Below the pieces are notes generated by a model, which saw only the letters and a list, made by a program, of their open reading frames with translations, was not told the DNA's origin and did no database searches. The translations under genes and the position numbers were made by a program. Below, piece after piece: positions 17,330 to 27,064 of a DNA stretch of 64,000 nt (its first letter is position 1; each line of letters opens with the position of its first letter). Origin of the DNA: Byssovorax sp. (GTDB lineage Bacteria; Myxococcota_A; Polyangia; Polyangiales; Polyangiaceae); assembly GCA_025362495.1 (NCBI GenBank), contig JANYGI010000032.1:1-64000 (forward strand), in the 5' to 3' direction.

Positions 17330-18373
17330 TTGACTGAGGTCGCCATACCCGACTCCTCCGACGAAATCGACTTCGAAGGACCGACGCTGAGGCCCTCGAC
17401 CGGGGGCGTGGCGGCTCCTCCGCCGGGGCCCGCGCATCACCCGCCAAAGCACCCTGCGGCGCATCCTCCCGAGCACCACCCGACGCCGACGCACCCCACG
17501 CTGGTGTTTCCGCTGTTCCAGCCGCCGCTCGACAGCTATCGCACCGGCGGCCGGTACTTCGGCGCTCCGCGGACAGGGCGCCTCCACGCCGCGTGTGATC
17601 TGCTGAACCCGTACCAGGCGAAGATTCGCGCGGTCGCCGACGGGGTCGTCATCCAGTCTCCGTACGACTTCTACCTCGGGACCAACGCCCTCGAGATCCA
17701 TCACCCCAGCGTGGGCACCATTCGTTACGGCGAGATTGACCCGTACCGGACAGTGCACCTCAAGGGCGGGGATCACGTGCGCGCGGGCGACGTGATCGCC
17801 CACGTGGGGCGGCTCAATGGCACCGGCGCGTCGATGCTGCACTTCGAGCTCTACAGCGGCAAGGGGACCGGGCAGCTCACCGTCTTCAGCCACCAGCCCT
17901 ACGAGCGCCGGTGGGATCTGGAGAACCCCACCTCGTTCGTCGATCGGCTGCTGAAGTACCACTTTGGCCACTCGTCCGGAGAAAGACCATCACGATGCGT
18001 AACCTCGTGCTTCAGCTCGCGTCCGGCGACGAGCTCTCGGTCCGTCACTTCTCGATCCTGGAGTCGATCTCCTCGGCGTTCACCATCGATCTCATCGCCC
18101 GCGGGCGCGACGACGTCGATCTGCGCGGCGCCGCGGGACACCACGCCTCGTTCCAGCTCAACACCGATCACGGGAGCCGGATCTGGACGGGGGTGTGCGC
18201 CAGCATCAGCCAGACGCGGGTCGAGCCGGAGGGGCTCTCGACGTACTCGCTCCGGCTCGCTCCCGCGCTGTGGATGCTCACGCACCGGCGCAATCACCGG
18301 GTCTTTCAGCACCTCTCCGTGCCGCAGATCGCGAAGAAGCTCCTCCACGACTGGAAGATCGAGCCCGCGTTGA
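17330..18373 (+). CDS. M23-type peptidase, candidate peptidoglycan endopeptidase
   Basis: Residues 60-213 form a LytM/M23 peptidase domain: HAACD (His86, Asp90) matches the HxxxD zinc motif, and MLHFEL (His171) matches the usual HLHFE. M23 enzymes cut peptide cross-links of peptidoglycan. Residues 1-58 are Pro/His-rich, and there is no signal peptide, so export would need another route. The start is a TTG with no strong ribosome site. From about residue 213 to the stop the ORF overlaps the vgrG-like reading frame by some 380 bases and loses family resemblance. The true stop may have been lost by a small indel near 17970. The adjacent vgrG fragment suggests delivery by type VI secretion, which is inference. 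Confidence 0.75.
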   Translation: MTEVAIPDSSDEIDFEGPTLRPSTGGVAAPPPGPAHHPPKHPAAHPPEHHPTPTHPTLVFPLFQPPLDSYRTGGRYFGAPRTGRLHAACDLLNPYQAKIRAVADGVVIQSPYDFYLGTNALEIHHPSVGTIRYGEIDPYRTVHLKGGDHVRAGDVIAHVGRLNGTGASMLHFELYSGKGTGQLTVFSHQPYERRWDLENPTSFVDRLLKYHFGHSSGERPSRCVTSCFSSRPATSSRSVTSRSWSRSPRRSPSISSPAGATTSICAAPRDTTPRSSSTPITGAGSGRGCAPASARRGSSRRGSRRTRSGSLPRCGCSRTGAITGSFSTSPCRRSRRSSSTTGRSSPR

Positions 18374-18670
18374 AGATGCAGAGCAAGCTCTCCTTGCTCG
18401 AGCACCGGGTCCAGTACGGCGAGACCGACTACGACTTTCTCCGCCGCCTCCTCGTCGAGGCCGGGATCTCGTTCTATTTCGACACCGACGATCACGGCAA
18501 GACCCGGCTCGTCCTCTCCGATGCTCCGCAGTCGAACCCGCCGCACCGCGAGGCGCCGGTGCCGTTTCACCGCGACACGAGCAACGCCGGCGACCACCGT
18601 CGCGCTGCGCGTCGCCGCCCTCGCCCGCGTGCTGCCGCGGCCCCGCGCGCGACAAGGGAGCCTCGCCTGA
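17995..18670 (+). pseudogene. Truncated VgrG (type VI secretion spike) N-terminus
   Basis: From the ATG at 17995 (preceded by GGAGAAAG) about 200 residues match the first domain of VgrG/gp27. Visible motifs are RNLVLQLASGDELSVRHFSI, LWMLTHRRNHRVFQHLSVPQIAKKLL (in part) and QYGETDYDFLRRLLVEAGISFYF. At about 18590 the match stops in this frame. The next frame reads TVALRVAALARVLPRP for a short way and ends at TGA 18668-18670, 10 bases before the RNase Z gene. Complete VgrG proteins are 600-1000 aa, so the spike and C-terminal domains are gone. It is most likely a decayed gene left when the rnz block was joined here; no other type VI genes are in the window. Confidence 0.75.
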
Positions 18671-18679
18671 GCCACATTC

Positions 18680-19597
18680 TCAGCGCTTCGGCACCGCGAC
18701 GCGCTCCAGATCACGCGCCACCACCACGTCGCGGAACACCCGCCCTGCCTCGACGCCAAAGCCCTCGAGCGAGGGATAGCGCTGCGAGAAATGCGTGAGC
18801 ACGAGGCGCTTGGCCCCGGCCTCCACGGCGAGAGTGGCCGCCTGCTCTGCCGTCATGTGACCGTGTGCGTGGGCCTCTTCGGCCTCGCTCGCCAGGTAGG
18901 TCGACTCGCACACCAGGAGATCGGCGCCGCGCGCCAGCTCCGACGCTCCGGGGCAAGGACGAGTATCCATCACGAACGCGAACGACTGGCCTGGACGAGG
19001 GACGCTGACGTCCTCGACCGTCACCGTCTTCCCGTCGATGACGAGGTGCCCCGCCGTCAACAGATCACGGATGAGCGGGCCGCGCACCCCGGCGCGCTCC
19101 AGGGCCTCGGGGAGCATGCGCTGTCCGGCGTCCTCCTCGAGGCGGAGGCCGAAGCAGTCGACTCCATGATCGAGCGGGGCCGCGAGGAAGCGCGCGGATC
19201 CGGCGCGGCCGATCTCCATGGCGCCGCTCCCCGCGGGGATCGGGCGCGGCACGAGGTGCGCTTGATCGTGATAGATCGACGCGTAACGCAGGCGCTCGAA
19301 GAAGCACTGTCCGCTGGCGGGGTAGAAGATCTCGATCGGGTGCGCCACGCGATCGAGCGAGATGCGCTGGATGACGCTCGAGAGGCCAAGGCAGTGATCG
19401 CCGTGGAAGTGGGTGACGAAGATGTGGGTGATCTGGCTCGCGGCGAGGCCGACGTGCGTCATCTGGCGCTGCGTCCCCTCGCCCGGATCGATGAGGATCC
19501 CGAGCTCGTCCCAGCGCAGGAACGCGCCGTGGTGGTTGCGCGCGCGCGTGGGGACCTGGCTGGCGGTCCCCAGGATGATCACCTCTCGGCTCGACAT
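18680..19597 (-). CDS. rnz: Ribonuclease Z
   Basis: This 305-aa metallo-beta-lactamase-fold nuclease removes 3' trailers from tRNA precursors. The zinc motif FVTHFHGDHCLGL is complete, and LIDPGEGTQRQM and ESTYLASEAEEAHAHGHMT are typical RNase Z motifs (the latter with a conserved HxH). The C-terminal LTHFSQRY is also diagnostic. I chose the ATG at 19597, which follows AAGAAG closely and gives MSSREVIILGTASQVPT, the usual RNase Z N-terminus; the frame stays open upstream but that sequence belongs to the next gene's shadow. Length is normal for the family. Confidence 0.93.
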   Translation of the reverse strand: MSSREVIILGTASQVPTRARNHHGAFLRWDELGILIDPGEGTQRQMTHVGLAASQITHIFVTHFHGDHCLGLSSVIQRISLDRVAHPIEIFYPASGQCFFERLRYASIYHDQAHLVPRPIPAGSGAMEIGRAGSARFLAAPLDHGVDCFGLRLEEDAGQRMLPEALERAGVRGPLIRDLLTAGHLVIDGKTVTVEDVSVPRPGQSFAFVMDTRPCPGASELARGADLLVCESTYLASEAEEAHAHGHMTAEQAATLAVEAGAKRLVLTHFSQRYPSLEGFGVEAGRVFRDVVVARDLERVAVPKR

Positions 19598-19668
19598 GAG
19601 CTTCTTGATACTCCGCCCGGCGCCGCGGGGCCTCGAAATGAAATCGAGGCCGATGAACGGTCCGCCTG

Positions 19669-20361
19669 TCAGCGCCGCGGACGGAGCGGCGTCGGCGCGG
19701 GCGTCGCGTGCGGCGGGGGCGAGTACGCGCCGGGCGTCGACGAATAGTCGTGCTCGCGCGGGAGCTGGAGCATCGATCCCGGCGCCCAGTAGGCGAAGCC
19801 GGCGATGGCCATTCCACCGCCGAGCAGCACGGCGAAGGGGGCCCAGCTCTCGGTCGTCATCCACTTCGATCCGGGGCGCGCGCCCGTCCGGTTGGCCTGC
19901 GCGAGGCTCTGCGCGAACGCCTCGTTGGTGCAGAGCACGTCGCCGCTGGTGCTGCGGAGGAAGATGGCGTCGCCGCGCGCGGTGGCGGGCGCCGCGGGCA
20001 GCGGCGGGCGCGTCACCAGGGCGAGCCCGATGGCCGCGGGGATCGCCAGGATCGCCGCGACGATCTCCCGGATCGGGAGCTCGACGAACACGTTGGCGAA
20101 GGCGAACGCGAGGGCGCACGCGCCGCCGATCATCATCGCGCCGAGGAACACCAGGAGGCCGCGCACTCGCTCCTTCGCGGCTCGCTGCGCGCACGCGGTG
20201 CAGTACGGGAAGCTCATCGTGAGCGTCGTGCGGATGTTGCCGCTCTTCGACGTCGCCTGGACCTTGATCTCGGTCTCCTTCGGACCGAGGCAGCTCGCGC
20301 AGCGCGAAGGGGTGCTGTAGCTCGGGGACGGTAGATGGACGATCCAGCCTTTGACGCTCAC
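19669..20361 (-). CDS. Membrane protein with two N-terminal CxxC pairs
   Basis: This 230-aa protein starts with a soluble region holding CASC and CTAC pairs that could bind zinc. Two adjacent hydrophobic helices follow (about residues 68-90 and 96-115), then a soluble loop, a third hydrophobic segment (about 175-192) and a Pro-rich tail. I do not recognise a family. It lies 71 bases upstream of rnz on the same strand and may share its transcript. The Cys pairs surround a short beta-rich stretch, as in small zinc ribbons fused to membrane proteins. Confidence 0.7.
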   Translation of the reverse strand: MSVKGWIVHLPSPSYSTPSRCASCLGPKETEIKVQATSKSGNIRTTLTMSFPYCTACAQRAAKERVRGLLVFLGAMMIGGACALAFAFANVFVELPIREIVAAILAIPAAIGLALVTRPPLPAAPATARGDAIFLRSTSGDVLCTNEAFAQSLAQANRTGARPGSKWMTTESWAPFAVLLGGGMAIAGFAYWAPGSMLQLPREHDYSSTPGAYSPPPHATPAPTPLRPRR

Positions 20362-20427
20362 GCTCTTCTCCTCACGATGGCGGGAGTGTAAGCGCGAGCG
20401 GCCCCCTGGCTCAAGCGAATGTGTGCG

Positions 20428-21501
20428 TCATTTCTTCAGCGACCACCGCTGGTCCTCGCCGCCCTGGCAGTCCCATTGCTCGATCTGGGCGTCGCTGTCC
20501 TGGCTCTTGCCGGTGAGGTCGAGGCAGCGGCCAGAGTGCTTGGCGCGGAGACGCGTCACGCCGCCGCTCTCGACCGTGAAGCCCTGGTTGTCGCCGCCCG
20601 AGCAGCTCCACAGCTGGATGCGCCCGCCGTTTTCCTGGCTCGATCCGGTGACGTCGAGGCATTTCCCCGATCCGCGACTGACGATCTGGTGGTAACCGTC
20701 GGCGCGCTTGACGAAGCTCCAGCGCTGGTTGTCCCCGCCCTGGCACGGGTGGGCGACCACCGCGGCGCCGTCGGTCGCGCCCCCACCCGCGATCTCGAGG
20801 CACTGGTCGTCGAAGCGGTTGACGACGAGGCCGTCAAGGCCCGTGTCGTAGGCCAGACGAACCCCGTCGATGTCACTCTTGCTGAGCTTGCCATTGCCGT
20901 TGTACGCCGGGTTGCAGTAGTTCATGACCGAGCCGAGGTCCCAGCTCCCGACCACCAGATCGCCGTCGCCTCCCTGGGTCTCGGCAGAGCAGTCGCCGGG
21001 CTTGTCCTTGCGGTTCTGCTCGTGGGCGAAGCCGAGGGCGTGCCCGAACTCGTGCGCTGCTATCGAGCGAATGCAGAACTCTTCCTGCCCCCTGCAGCCC
21101 GGAGACCACGAGTTGAAGGTGAAGTTCAGCACCATGCCGGCGTCGACTCCGTCGATCTGGTTGCCAAGCCCCTTCGTGTGCGGCCCCGCGTCGGCGATGT
21201 GGAGACGGATACCCGACGAGCTCGCGGCGCACGCCTGCCAGCCGGTGAAGTGAACCGACGAGACCGCGTCCCACGTCTTCGCGATCTGGTCCTCGACCCA
21301 GCCCCGCTCCGCGGCGTCGTCACCGGGGTTCTCCCAGCAGACGGGGATGTTCTTGTTCTGCCAGAGGGTGCTCGACGCGGCGTAGATCGCCTCGGGGTCG
21401 GTGTCGGTGGCCTCGGGGGCAACGCCGGTATCGGCGGGGGAACAGGCCAGGAGGGCGCTCGCGCCGGCGCAGAGCCCAGTGATTCGCATCCAGGTCGTCA
21501 T
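20428..21501 (-). CDS. Astacin-like metalloprotease with ricin-B lectin domain
   Basis: This 357-aa exported protein (lipobox ALLAC, Cys20) has a metzincin zinc site HEFGHALGFAHE (His150, Glu151, His154, His160) and a Met-turn SVMNY with Met193. The Glu after the third His is the astacin signature. Residues about 222-357 form a ricin-type beta-trefoil with three repeats, each ending in a QRW- or QGF-like motif (GGDNQRWSF, GGDNQGFTV, GGEDQRWSL). The lectin probably docks the protease on glycans of prey or polymer. The ATG at 21501 follows GGAGAAC; an in-frame ATG four codons later is possible. Confidence 0.9.
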   Translation of the reverse strand: MTTWMRITGLCAGASALLACSPADTGVAPEATDTDPEAIYAASSTLWQNKNIPVCWENPGDDAAERGWVEDQIAKTWDAVSSVHFTGWQACAASSSGIRLHIADAGPHTKGLGNQIDGVDAGMVLNFTFNSWSPGCRGQEEFCIRSIAAHEFGHALGFAHEQNRKDKPGDCSAETQGGDGDLVVGSWDLGSVMNYCNPAYNGNGKLSKSDIDGVRLAYDTGLDGLVVNRFDDQCLEIAGGGATDGAAVVAHPCQGGDNQRWSFVKRADGYHQIVSRGSGKCLDVTGSSQENGGRIQLWSCSGGDNQGFTVESGGVTRLRAKHSGRCLDLTGKSQDSDAQIEQWDCQGGEDQRWSLKK

Positions 21502-21712
21502 CTCGTTCTCCTCGGGGGCCCGCTCGGGGCGTGGGGCGGAGACCCGGGGAGCCCGCGTCGAAGCGAGCTCCCGGCCTCATCGCTCCACCGCACGATATCA
21601 GCGAGCGTGAAGGCGAGGTGTGCCGACGGGAGAAGTTGGTTTGCAGACCCACGGTATCGCCGTGAAATGGCGGGAATCCCGGGAGCGAGGCTCGACCGGA
21701 TCGCGCCGGGGC

Positions 21713-22222
21713 TCACCGGATCTCGGCGAGGGTGTCGACCAGCTTGTCGGGACCGACGAACTCGGTGAAGCGAGCCTGTTCCGTCCCGTCGGCGTCGAGG
21801 ACGACGACGGTCGGCAAACCGATCACGTGATACCGGTCCTTGATCGCCGCCACGCCCGGCTCCTCGTCGTCGGTGCAATCGATCTTCGCCTTGACGAAGC
21901 GGTGAGTGGCCGCGATGAAGCGCGGGTTGGCGTAGGTCTCGCGCTGCAGCTCTTTGCAGGCGCCGCACCACTCCGCGGCGAAATCGAGGAGGATCGGCCG
22001 ATGCTCGCGGCGCGCGAGCGTGATGGCCTCGGACTCGGAGTGGTACCAGTTGCGGTCTTCCCTCGGCGCCGGAGGCGCGGGCGAGCGCGTGGCCTCATCG
22101 GCAGGCAGCGCCGAGAGGGGGATCACGACCGTCGGGGCGATGGGCGCGGCGGGCGACGAGGTGCAGGCGGGCGCGAGGGCGAGCATCGAGACAGCGACGA
22201 TCCATGAAGCGCGGGTGGACAC
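21713..22222 (-). CDS. Thioredoxin-like lipoprotein
   Basis: This 169-aa protein has a signal sequence with lipobox near LALAPAC, a short linker and a thioredoxin fold with active site EWCGACKEL. The fold is of the DsbD-gamma/thioredoxin_7 type (ILLDFAAEWCGACKELQRET, later GLPTVVVLDADG with the cis-Pro). It should act in the envelope as a disulphide reductase or isomerase. I start at GTG 22222 because it begins the signal peptide (VSTRASWIVAVSMLALAP); an ATG at 22345 would add 41 residues of unrelated Arg-rich sequence. Confidence 0.8.
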   Translation of the reverse strand: MSTRASWIVAVSMLALAPACTSSPAAPIAPTVVIPLSALPADEATRSPAPPAPREDRNWYHSESEAITLARREHRPILLDFAAEWCGACKELQRETYANPRFIAATHRFVKAKIDCTDDEEPGVAAIKDRYHVIGLPTVVVLDADGTEQARFTEFVGPDKLVDTLAEIR

Positions 22223-22415
22223 GCGACGGAGCCTATCCGAAAACGAGCGGACCGTGGGGGCCGCGCGCCCTCCGCGAACGAGCTTGCGTGAGGCCGGGGA
22301 AATGTGGAACGTGTCGCGACAGCGGGCTCGCGCCCGGGCCGCCACGTGTCAGGCTGTCGGCCCCAACCCCGCGGATCTCCTGACGATCGACGCCACCGCC
22401 CCCGAGGACTCGCCC

Positions 22416-23210
22416 ATGGATCTGAAGCTCACCGACAAACGCGCTCTCGTCACGGGCTCCACCGCCGGCATCGGCCTCGCGATCGCCCGCGCGCTGGCCG
22501 CCGAGGGAGCGATCGTGACGCTCAACGGTCGATCGAAGGGCCGAGTCGACGCGGCCGTCGCCGGGGTGAAGGCGGCCATTCCGACGGCGCGGATCGCCGG
22601 CGTGGCGGCCGATCTCGGCACCCAGGCCGGGTGCGACGCGCTCGTCGCCGCGGTGCCCGCGACCGATATCCTGATCAATAACCTCGGCATCTTCGAGCCG
22701 AAGGCGTTTGCGGAGATCACCGACGCCGACTGGCTCCGCTTCTTCGAGGTCAACGTGCTCAGCGGGATCCGCCTCTCGCGGCACTACCTCGAGGGGATGC
22801 GGCGCGCGAGCTGGGGTCGGATCCTGTTCATCTCGAGCGAGTCCGCGGTGCAGATCCCCGCCGAGATGATTCATTACGGCATGACGAAGACGGCGCAGCT
22901 CGCCGTGGCCCGCGGCCTCGCCGAGACGACGGCGGGCACCGGTATCACCGTCAACAGCCTGCTTCCGGGGCCGACGCAGTCCGAGGGAGTGGGCACGTTC
23001 GTGGGACAGATGGCCGCCGCGCGCGGCGTCGACTTCGCCACAGTGGAGCGCGAGTTCTTCGCCAGCGTCCGGCCGAGCTCGCTCTTGCAGCGATTCGCCA
23101 CCGTCGACGAGGTCGCGAGCATGGCGGTGTTCCTGAGCAGCCCGCTCGCCTCGGCCACCAACGGCGCGGCGGTCCGCGTCGATGGTGGGGTTATCCGGGC
23201 CATCGTGTAG
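22416..23210 (+). CDS. Short-chain dehydrogenase/reductase
   Basis: This 264-aa classical SDR has the NAD(P) motif TGSTAGIG (residues 13-20) and NNLGIF for the NNAG site. The catalytic Ser is in FISSESA, and Tyr and Lys are in YGMTK. The SDR end motif [19 protein letters not shown] is present. An Arg after the second strand (NGRSKGR) hints at NADPH use. The ATG at 22416 follows a GAGG by 8-9 bases. The stop is 5 bases before the hydantoinase-type gene, so the two form an operon and may act on related substrates. Confidence 0.9.
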   Translation: MDLKLTDKRALVTGSTAGIGLAIARALAAEGAIVTLNGRSKGRVDAAVAGVKAAIPTARIAGVAADLGTQAGCDALVAAVPATDILINNLGIFEPKAFAEITDADWLRFFEVNVLSGIRLSRHYLEGMRRASWGRILFISSESAVQIPAEMIHYGMTKTAQLAVARGLAETTAGTGITVNSLLPGPTQSEGVGTFVGQMAAARGVDFATVEREFFASVRPSSLLQRFATVDEVASMAVFLSSPLASATNGAAVRVDGGVIRAIV

Positions 23211-23215
23211 ACTCG

Positions 23216-26200
23216 ATGCCTCTCCCCTCGCCTCGCTGGCAATTCTGGATCGATCGCGGCGGCACCTTCACGGATCTCGTGGCCAGGCGCCCCGACGGCG
23301 CGCTCGTGACGGCCAAGCTGCTCTCGGAGAACCCGGAGCAGTACGCGGACGCCGCCGTCGAGGGTATCCGGCGTCTCCTCGGGCTAGCGCCTGGACAGGC
23401 CATCACGGAAGGCCAGGTCGAGCACGTCAAGATGGGCACCACCGTGGCCACCAATGCGTTGCTCGAGCGCCGGGGCGATCGCACCGCGCTGGTGATCACC
23501 CGCGGCTACCGCGACGCGCTGCGCATTGCCTACCAGAACCGACCACGGCTGTTCGATCGGCACATCGTGCTCCCTTCCTTGCTCCACGAGCGGGTGATCG
23601 AGGCCGACGAGCGCCTCGACGCCCACGGCGGAGAGGTCGAGCCGCTCGCGACAGCCCCGCTGCAAACGGCCCTGGAGCACGCGTTCGCCGACGGTATCCG
23701 CGCCTGCGCCGTCGTTTTCATGCATGGATATCGCCACGGCGCGCACGAGCGCGCGGCGGCCGAGATCGCCCGCACCGTCGGGTTCACCCAGGTGTCGGTC
23801 TCGCACGAGGTGAGCCCGCTGATGAAGCTCGTCGCGCGCGGTGACACCACCGTCGTCGATGCCTATCTCTCGCCCATCCTGCGTCGTTATGTCGAGCAGG
23901 TCGCGGCGCAGATGCCCGGAGTGCCACTCTACTTCATGCAGTCGAGCGGCGGCCTTTCGCTCGCCTCTCGCTTCCAGGGCAAGGACGCTATCCTCAGCGG
24001 GCCGGCCGGCGGCATCGTCGGGATGGTGCACACCGCGCGATCGAGCGGCCATGATCGAGTGATTGGCTTCGACATGGGGGGCACGTCGACCGATGTCTCG
24101 CACTTCGCCGGCGAGTACGAGCGCGCCTTCGAGACCGAGGTCGCGGGGGTGCGCGTGCGCGCTCCGATGATGGCCATTCACACCGTCGCGGCCGGCGGCG
24201 GCTCGATCCTCGGCTTCGACGGTTCGCGGCTGCGCGTGGGCCCGCGGTCGGCCGGCGCCAGCCCCGGACCGGCGTGCTACCGCCGCGGAGGCCCGCTGAC
24301 GATCACCGACGCCAACGTGGCTCTCGGCAAGATCCAGCCAGGGCTCTTTCCTCACGTGTTCGGCCCGCGCGGCGACGCGCCGATCGACCGAGAAATCGTG
24401 CTCGAACGCTTCGAATCGCTCGCGGCCGAGGTGCGCGCGTCCGGCGCGGCGACGCCCCTCACGAGCGAGGCGCTGGCCGAAGGGTTCGTGCAGATCGCCG
24501 TCGCGAGCATGGCCAACGCGGTGAAGAAGATCTCGGTGGCGCGCGGGCACGACATCACCGGCTACACGCTCCAGTGCTTCGGCGGCGCGGGCGGGCAGCA
24601 TGCCTGTCTCGTGGCCGACGCCCTCGGGATGAGCCGGGTGTTCGTCCACCCGCTGGCCGGCGTCCTCTCGGCCTACGGGATGGGCCTGGCCGACCAGACT
24701 GCCATTCGCGAGGCAGCGCTGGAGCTGCCGCTCGACGACGCGGGCGTCGCGGCGGCGGACGCGGCGATGGCGCTCCTCGGTCACCAGGCCTCGGCAGAGA
24801 TCGTCCTTCAAGGCGTCTCGCCGGAGCGCGTGCGGGTGGTCGAGCGGGTGCGCGTGCGCTACCAGGGCACCGACACCGCCCTCGTCGTCGCGCGCGGCGA
24901 CGCGGCGGCGATCCGCGCGGATTTCGAGAGTGCCTATCGACGTCGCTTTGCCTTCCTGATCCCGGGCAAGGCGCTGATCCTGGAGAGCGTCTCGGTCGAG
25001 GCCGTCGGATCCGGCGAGATCGCCGAGGAGGGCGCGGGAAAAGCTTTCGCCCATCGGCCCACGGCCGGCGCCACGGCCCGGATGTACGTCAATGGGGCGT
25101 TCTGCGACGCGGCCCTGCACCGGCGCGAGCAGCTCTTGCGAGGCGCGGAGATCGACGGCCCGGCGATCCTCGCCGACGACCACGCCACCACCGTCGTCGA
25201 GCCGGGCTGGCAGGCGCGGATCACCGCCCGCGATCATCTGGAGATCACGCGGGTAACCCCCGTGGAAAAGCACCTCGCCGCGGGGACCGCGGTCTCGCCC
25301 GTGACGCTGGAGGTGTTCAACAACCTGTTCATGAACATCGCCGAGCAGATGGGGCTATGCCTCCAGAACACGGCTCACTCGGTGAACATCAAGGAGCGCC
25401 TCGACTTCTCGTGCGCTCTCTTCGACGCCGAGGGGAACCTCATCGCCAACGCGCCGCACATCCCCGTTCATCTGGGCTCGATGAGCGAGTCGATAAAGAC
25501 GGTGATCGCGCGCAACCCGGGGCGCAGGCCCGGCGACGTCTTCGTTCTCAACGATCCTTATCATGGCGGCACGCACCTGCCGGACGTCACCGTCGTCAGC
25601 CCGGTGTGGGACGAGGCGGCGACTGCCGTGCTCTTCCACGTGGCCTCACGCGGGCACCACGCCGACATCGGGGGGATCACGCCGGGCTCGATGCCGCCGT
25701 TCTCGACGACGATCGCCGAAGAAGGGGTGTTGATCGATACCGTGAAGCTGCTCGAGGAAGGACGCCTGTGCGAGGCCGAGATCCTCGGCTTGCTGGGCGC
25801 CGGGGCCTTTCCCGCGCGCAACCCGGCGCAGAACCTGGCCGACCTGCGCGCGCAGCTCGCCGCCAACGAGAAGGGGGCGCAGGAGCTCCGCGCCATGGTG
25901 GCGCGCTACGGCCTCGCGACCGTCGCAGCGTACATGAAGCACGTGCAGGACAACGCCGAGGAGAGCGTGCGTCGGGCGATTGCCCGGCTCGATCCCGCGC
26001 TGCTGTCGGGAGGTCGCTTCACGCTCGCGCTCGACAGCGGCGCGATCATCGCCGTGGCGATCACCATCGACCGCGCCAGCCGCTCGGCGGTCGTGGATTT
26101 CACGGGCACATCGGCGCAGCAGCCCGACAACTTCAATGCTCCACGCGCGGTGACGATGGCGGCCGTGCTCTACGTCTTCCGTACCCTGGTGGACGACGAC

Positions 26201-26896
26201 ATCCCGCTCAACGCAGGGTGCTTGAAGCCGATCGAGATCATCCTCCCCGAGGGGTCGATGCTCAACCCGCGCTCCCCGGCGGCCGTGGTCGCGGGCAACG
26301 TCGAGGTCTCGACCTGCGTCACCAACGCTCTCTACGGCGCGCTGGGGATCCTGGCGTCGAGCCAGCCGACGATGAACAACTTCACCTTCGGCGACGCAGA
26401 GCATCAGTATTACGAGACCATCGCCGGCGGCTCGGGCGGCGGGATCGAGCTCGACGCGCCGGGCGACGCCGGGCCACGCGGCTTCGCGGGCACTTCCGTG
26501 GTCCAGACGCACATGACGAACTCGCGGTTGACGGATCCCGAGGTCCTCGAGCTGCGGTTCCCGGTGCGCCTCGAGCGCTACGAGATCCGCGCGGGATCCG
26601 GCGGCAAAGGGCGCTTTCCGGGGGGCGACGGCGGCACGCGGGTGGTGCGCTTCCTCGCCCCGATGACGGCCTCGATCCTGGCCAATGGTCGGTCGACGGC
26701 GGCGTTCGGGCTCGCGGGCGGCAGCGCGGGAGAGCCCGGTCGCAACTACGTGGTTCGCGTCGACGGGTCGGTGGAAGAGCTCTCGCACCGCGGAACGGCG
26801 GAGATGAACGTCGGTGATCGGTTCGTGATCCATACGCCGGGCGGGGGCGCCTACGGAACGCCGGTCCTCGGTCGTCCAGGGAGCGACGGAAGTTGA
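23216..26896 (+). CDS. Fused HyuA-HyuB hydantoinase/5-oxoprolinase family enzyme
   Basis: This 1226-aa protein joins a HyuA half (about residues 1-690) to a HyuB half (about 700-1226), the layout of eukaryotic-type 5-oxoprolinase. HyuA shows [29 protein letters not shown] and [13 protein letters not shown], the ATP-binding ASKHA-like motifs; HyuB shows [29 protein letters not shown] and GGTRVVRFL. The family opens cyclic amides such as 5-oxoproline or hydantoins with ATP. Fusion and full length favour 5-oxoprolinase, but substrate is not certain. It follows the SDR gene by 5 bases. Confidence 0.92.
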   Translation: MPLPSPRWQFWIDRGGTFTDLVARRPDGALVTAKLLSENPEQYADAAVEGIRRLLGLAPGQAITEGQVEHVKMGTTVATNALLERRGDRTALVITRGYRDALRIAYQNRPRLFDRHIVLPSLLHERVIEADERLDAHGGEVEPLATAPLQTALEHAFADGIRACAVVFMHGYRHGAHERAAAEIARTVGFTQVSVSHEVSPLMKLVARGDTTVVDAYLSPILRRYVEQVAAQMPGVPLYFMQSSGGLSLASRFQGKDAILSGPAGGIVGMVHTARSSGHDRVIGFDMGGTSTDVSHFAGEYERAFETEVAGVRVRAPMMAIHTVAAGGGSILGFDGSRLRVGPRSAGASPGPACYRRGGPLTITDANVALGKIQPGLFPHVFGPRGDAPIDREIVLERFESLAAEVRASGAATPLTSEALAEGFVQIAVASMANAVKKISVARGHDITGYTLQCFGGAGGQHACLVADALGMSRVFVHPLAGVLSAYGMGLADQTAIREAALELPLDDAGVAAADAAMALLGHQASAEIVLQGVSPERVRVVERVRVRYQGTDTALVVARGDAAAIRADFESAYRRRFAFLIPGKALILESVSVEAVGSGEIAEEGAGKAFAHRPTAGATARMYVNGAFCDAALHRREQLLRGAEIDGPAILADDHATTVVEPGWQARITARDHLEITRVTPVEKHLAAGTAVSPVTLEVFNNLFMNIAEQMGLCLQNTAHSVNIKERLDFSCALFDAEGNLIANAPHIPVHLGSMSESIKTVIARNPGRRPGDVFVLNDPYHGGTHLPDVTVVSPVWDEAATAVLFHVASRGHHADIGGITPGSMPPFSTTIAEEGVLIDTVKLLEEGRLCEAEILGLLGAGAFPARNPAQNLADLRAQLAANEKGAQELRAMVARYGLATVAAYMKHVQDNAEESVRRAIARLDPALLSGGRFTLALDSGAIIAVAITIDRASRSAVVDFTGTSAQQPDNFNAPRAVTMAAVLYVFRTLVDDDIPLNAGCLKPIEIILPEGSMLNPRSPAAVVAGNVEVSTCVTNALYGALGILASSQPTMNNFTFGDAEHQYYETIAGGSGGGIELDAPGDAGPRGFAGTSVVQTHMTNSRLTDPEVLELRFPVRLERYEIRAGSGGKGRFPGGDGGTRVVRFLAPMTASILANGRSTAAFGLAGGSAGEPGRNYVVRVDGSVEELSHRGTAEMNVGDRFVIHTPGGGAYGTPVLGRPGSDGS

Positions 26897-26947
26897 CCAT
26901 CGATCGCTCGACGTCGGCGGCCTGCTCTTCGGCGCTGACAGGCGAGC

Positions 26948-27058
26948 TACCCGAGCCACGACACCACGGGAAAGAACCTCACCGCCGCCGAGGCCAGGTC
27001 GCTCACCAAGGCAGGCATCGACGTGGTGGCCAACCGGGAGTGGGAGAGAGAAGCCCCG
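26948..27058 (+). pseudogene. Relic of a DUF1906-type glycoside-hydrolase-like domain
   Basis: Read from 26948, one frame gives YPSHDTTGKNLTAAEARSLT and then KAGIDVVANREWE. These match the core of DUF1906 (Rv2525c-like) domains, where the chain reads roughly RYY-S-TTGKNLT-EARALTAAGI-VV-V-EW. Only about 35 codons remain, with no start and no continuation, so it is a small gene remnant. It lies just after the HyuA-HyuB stop and before another degraded gene. Confidence 0.45.
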
Positions 27059-27064
27059 TGCGGC

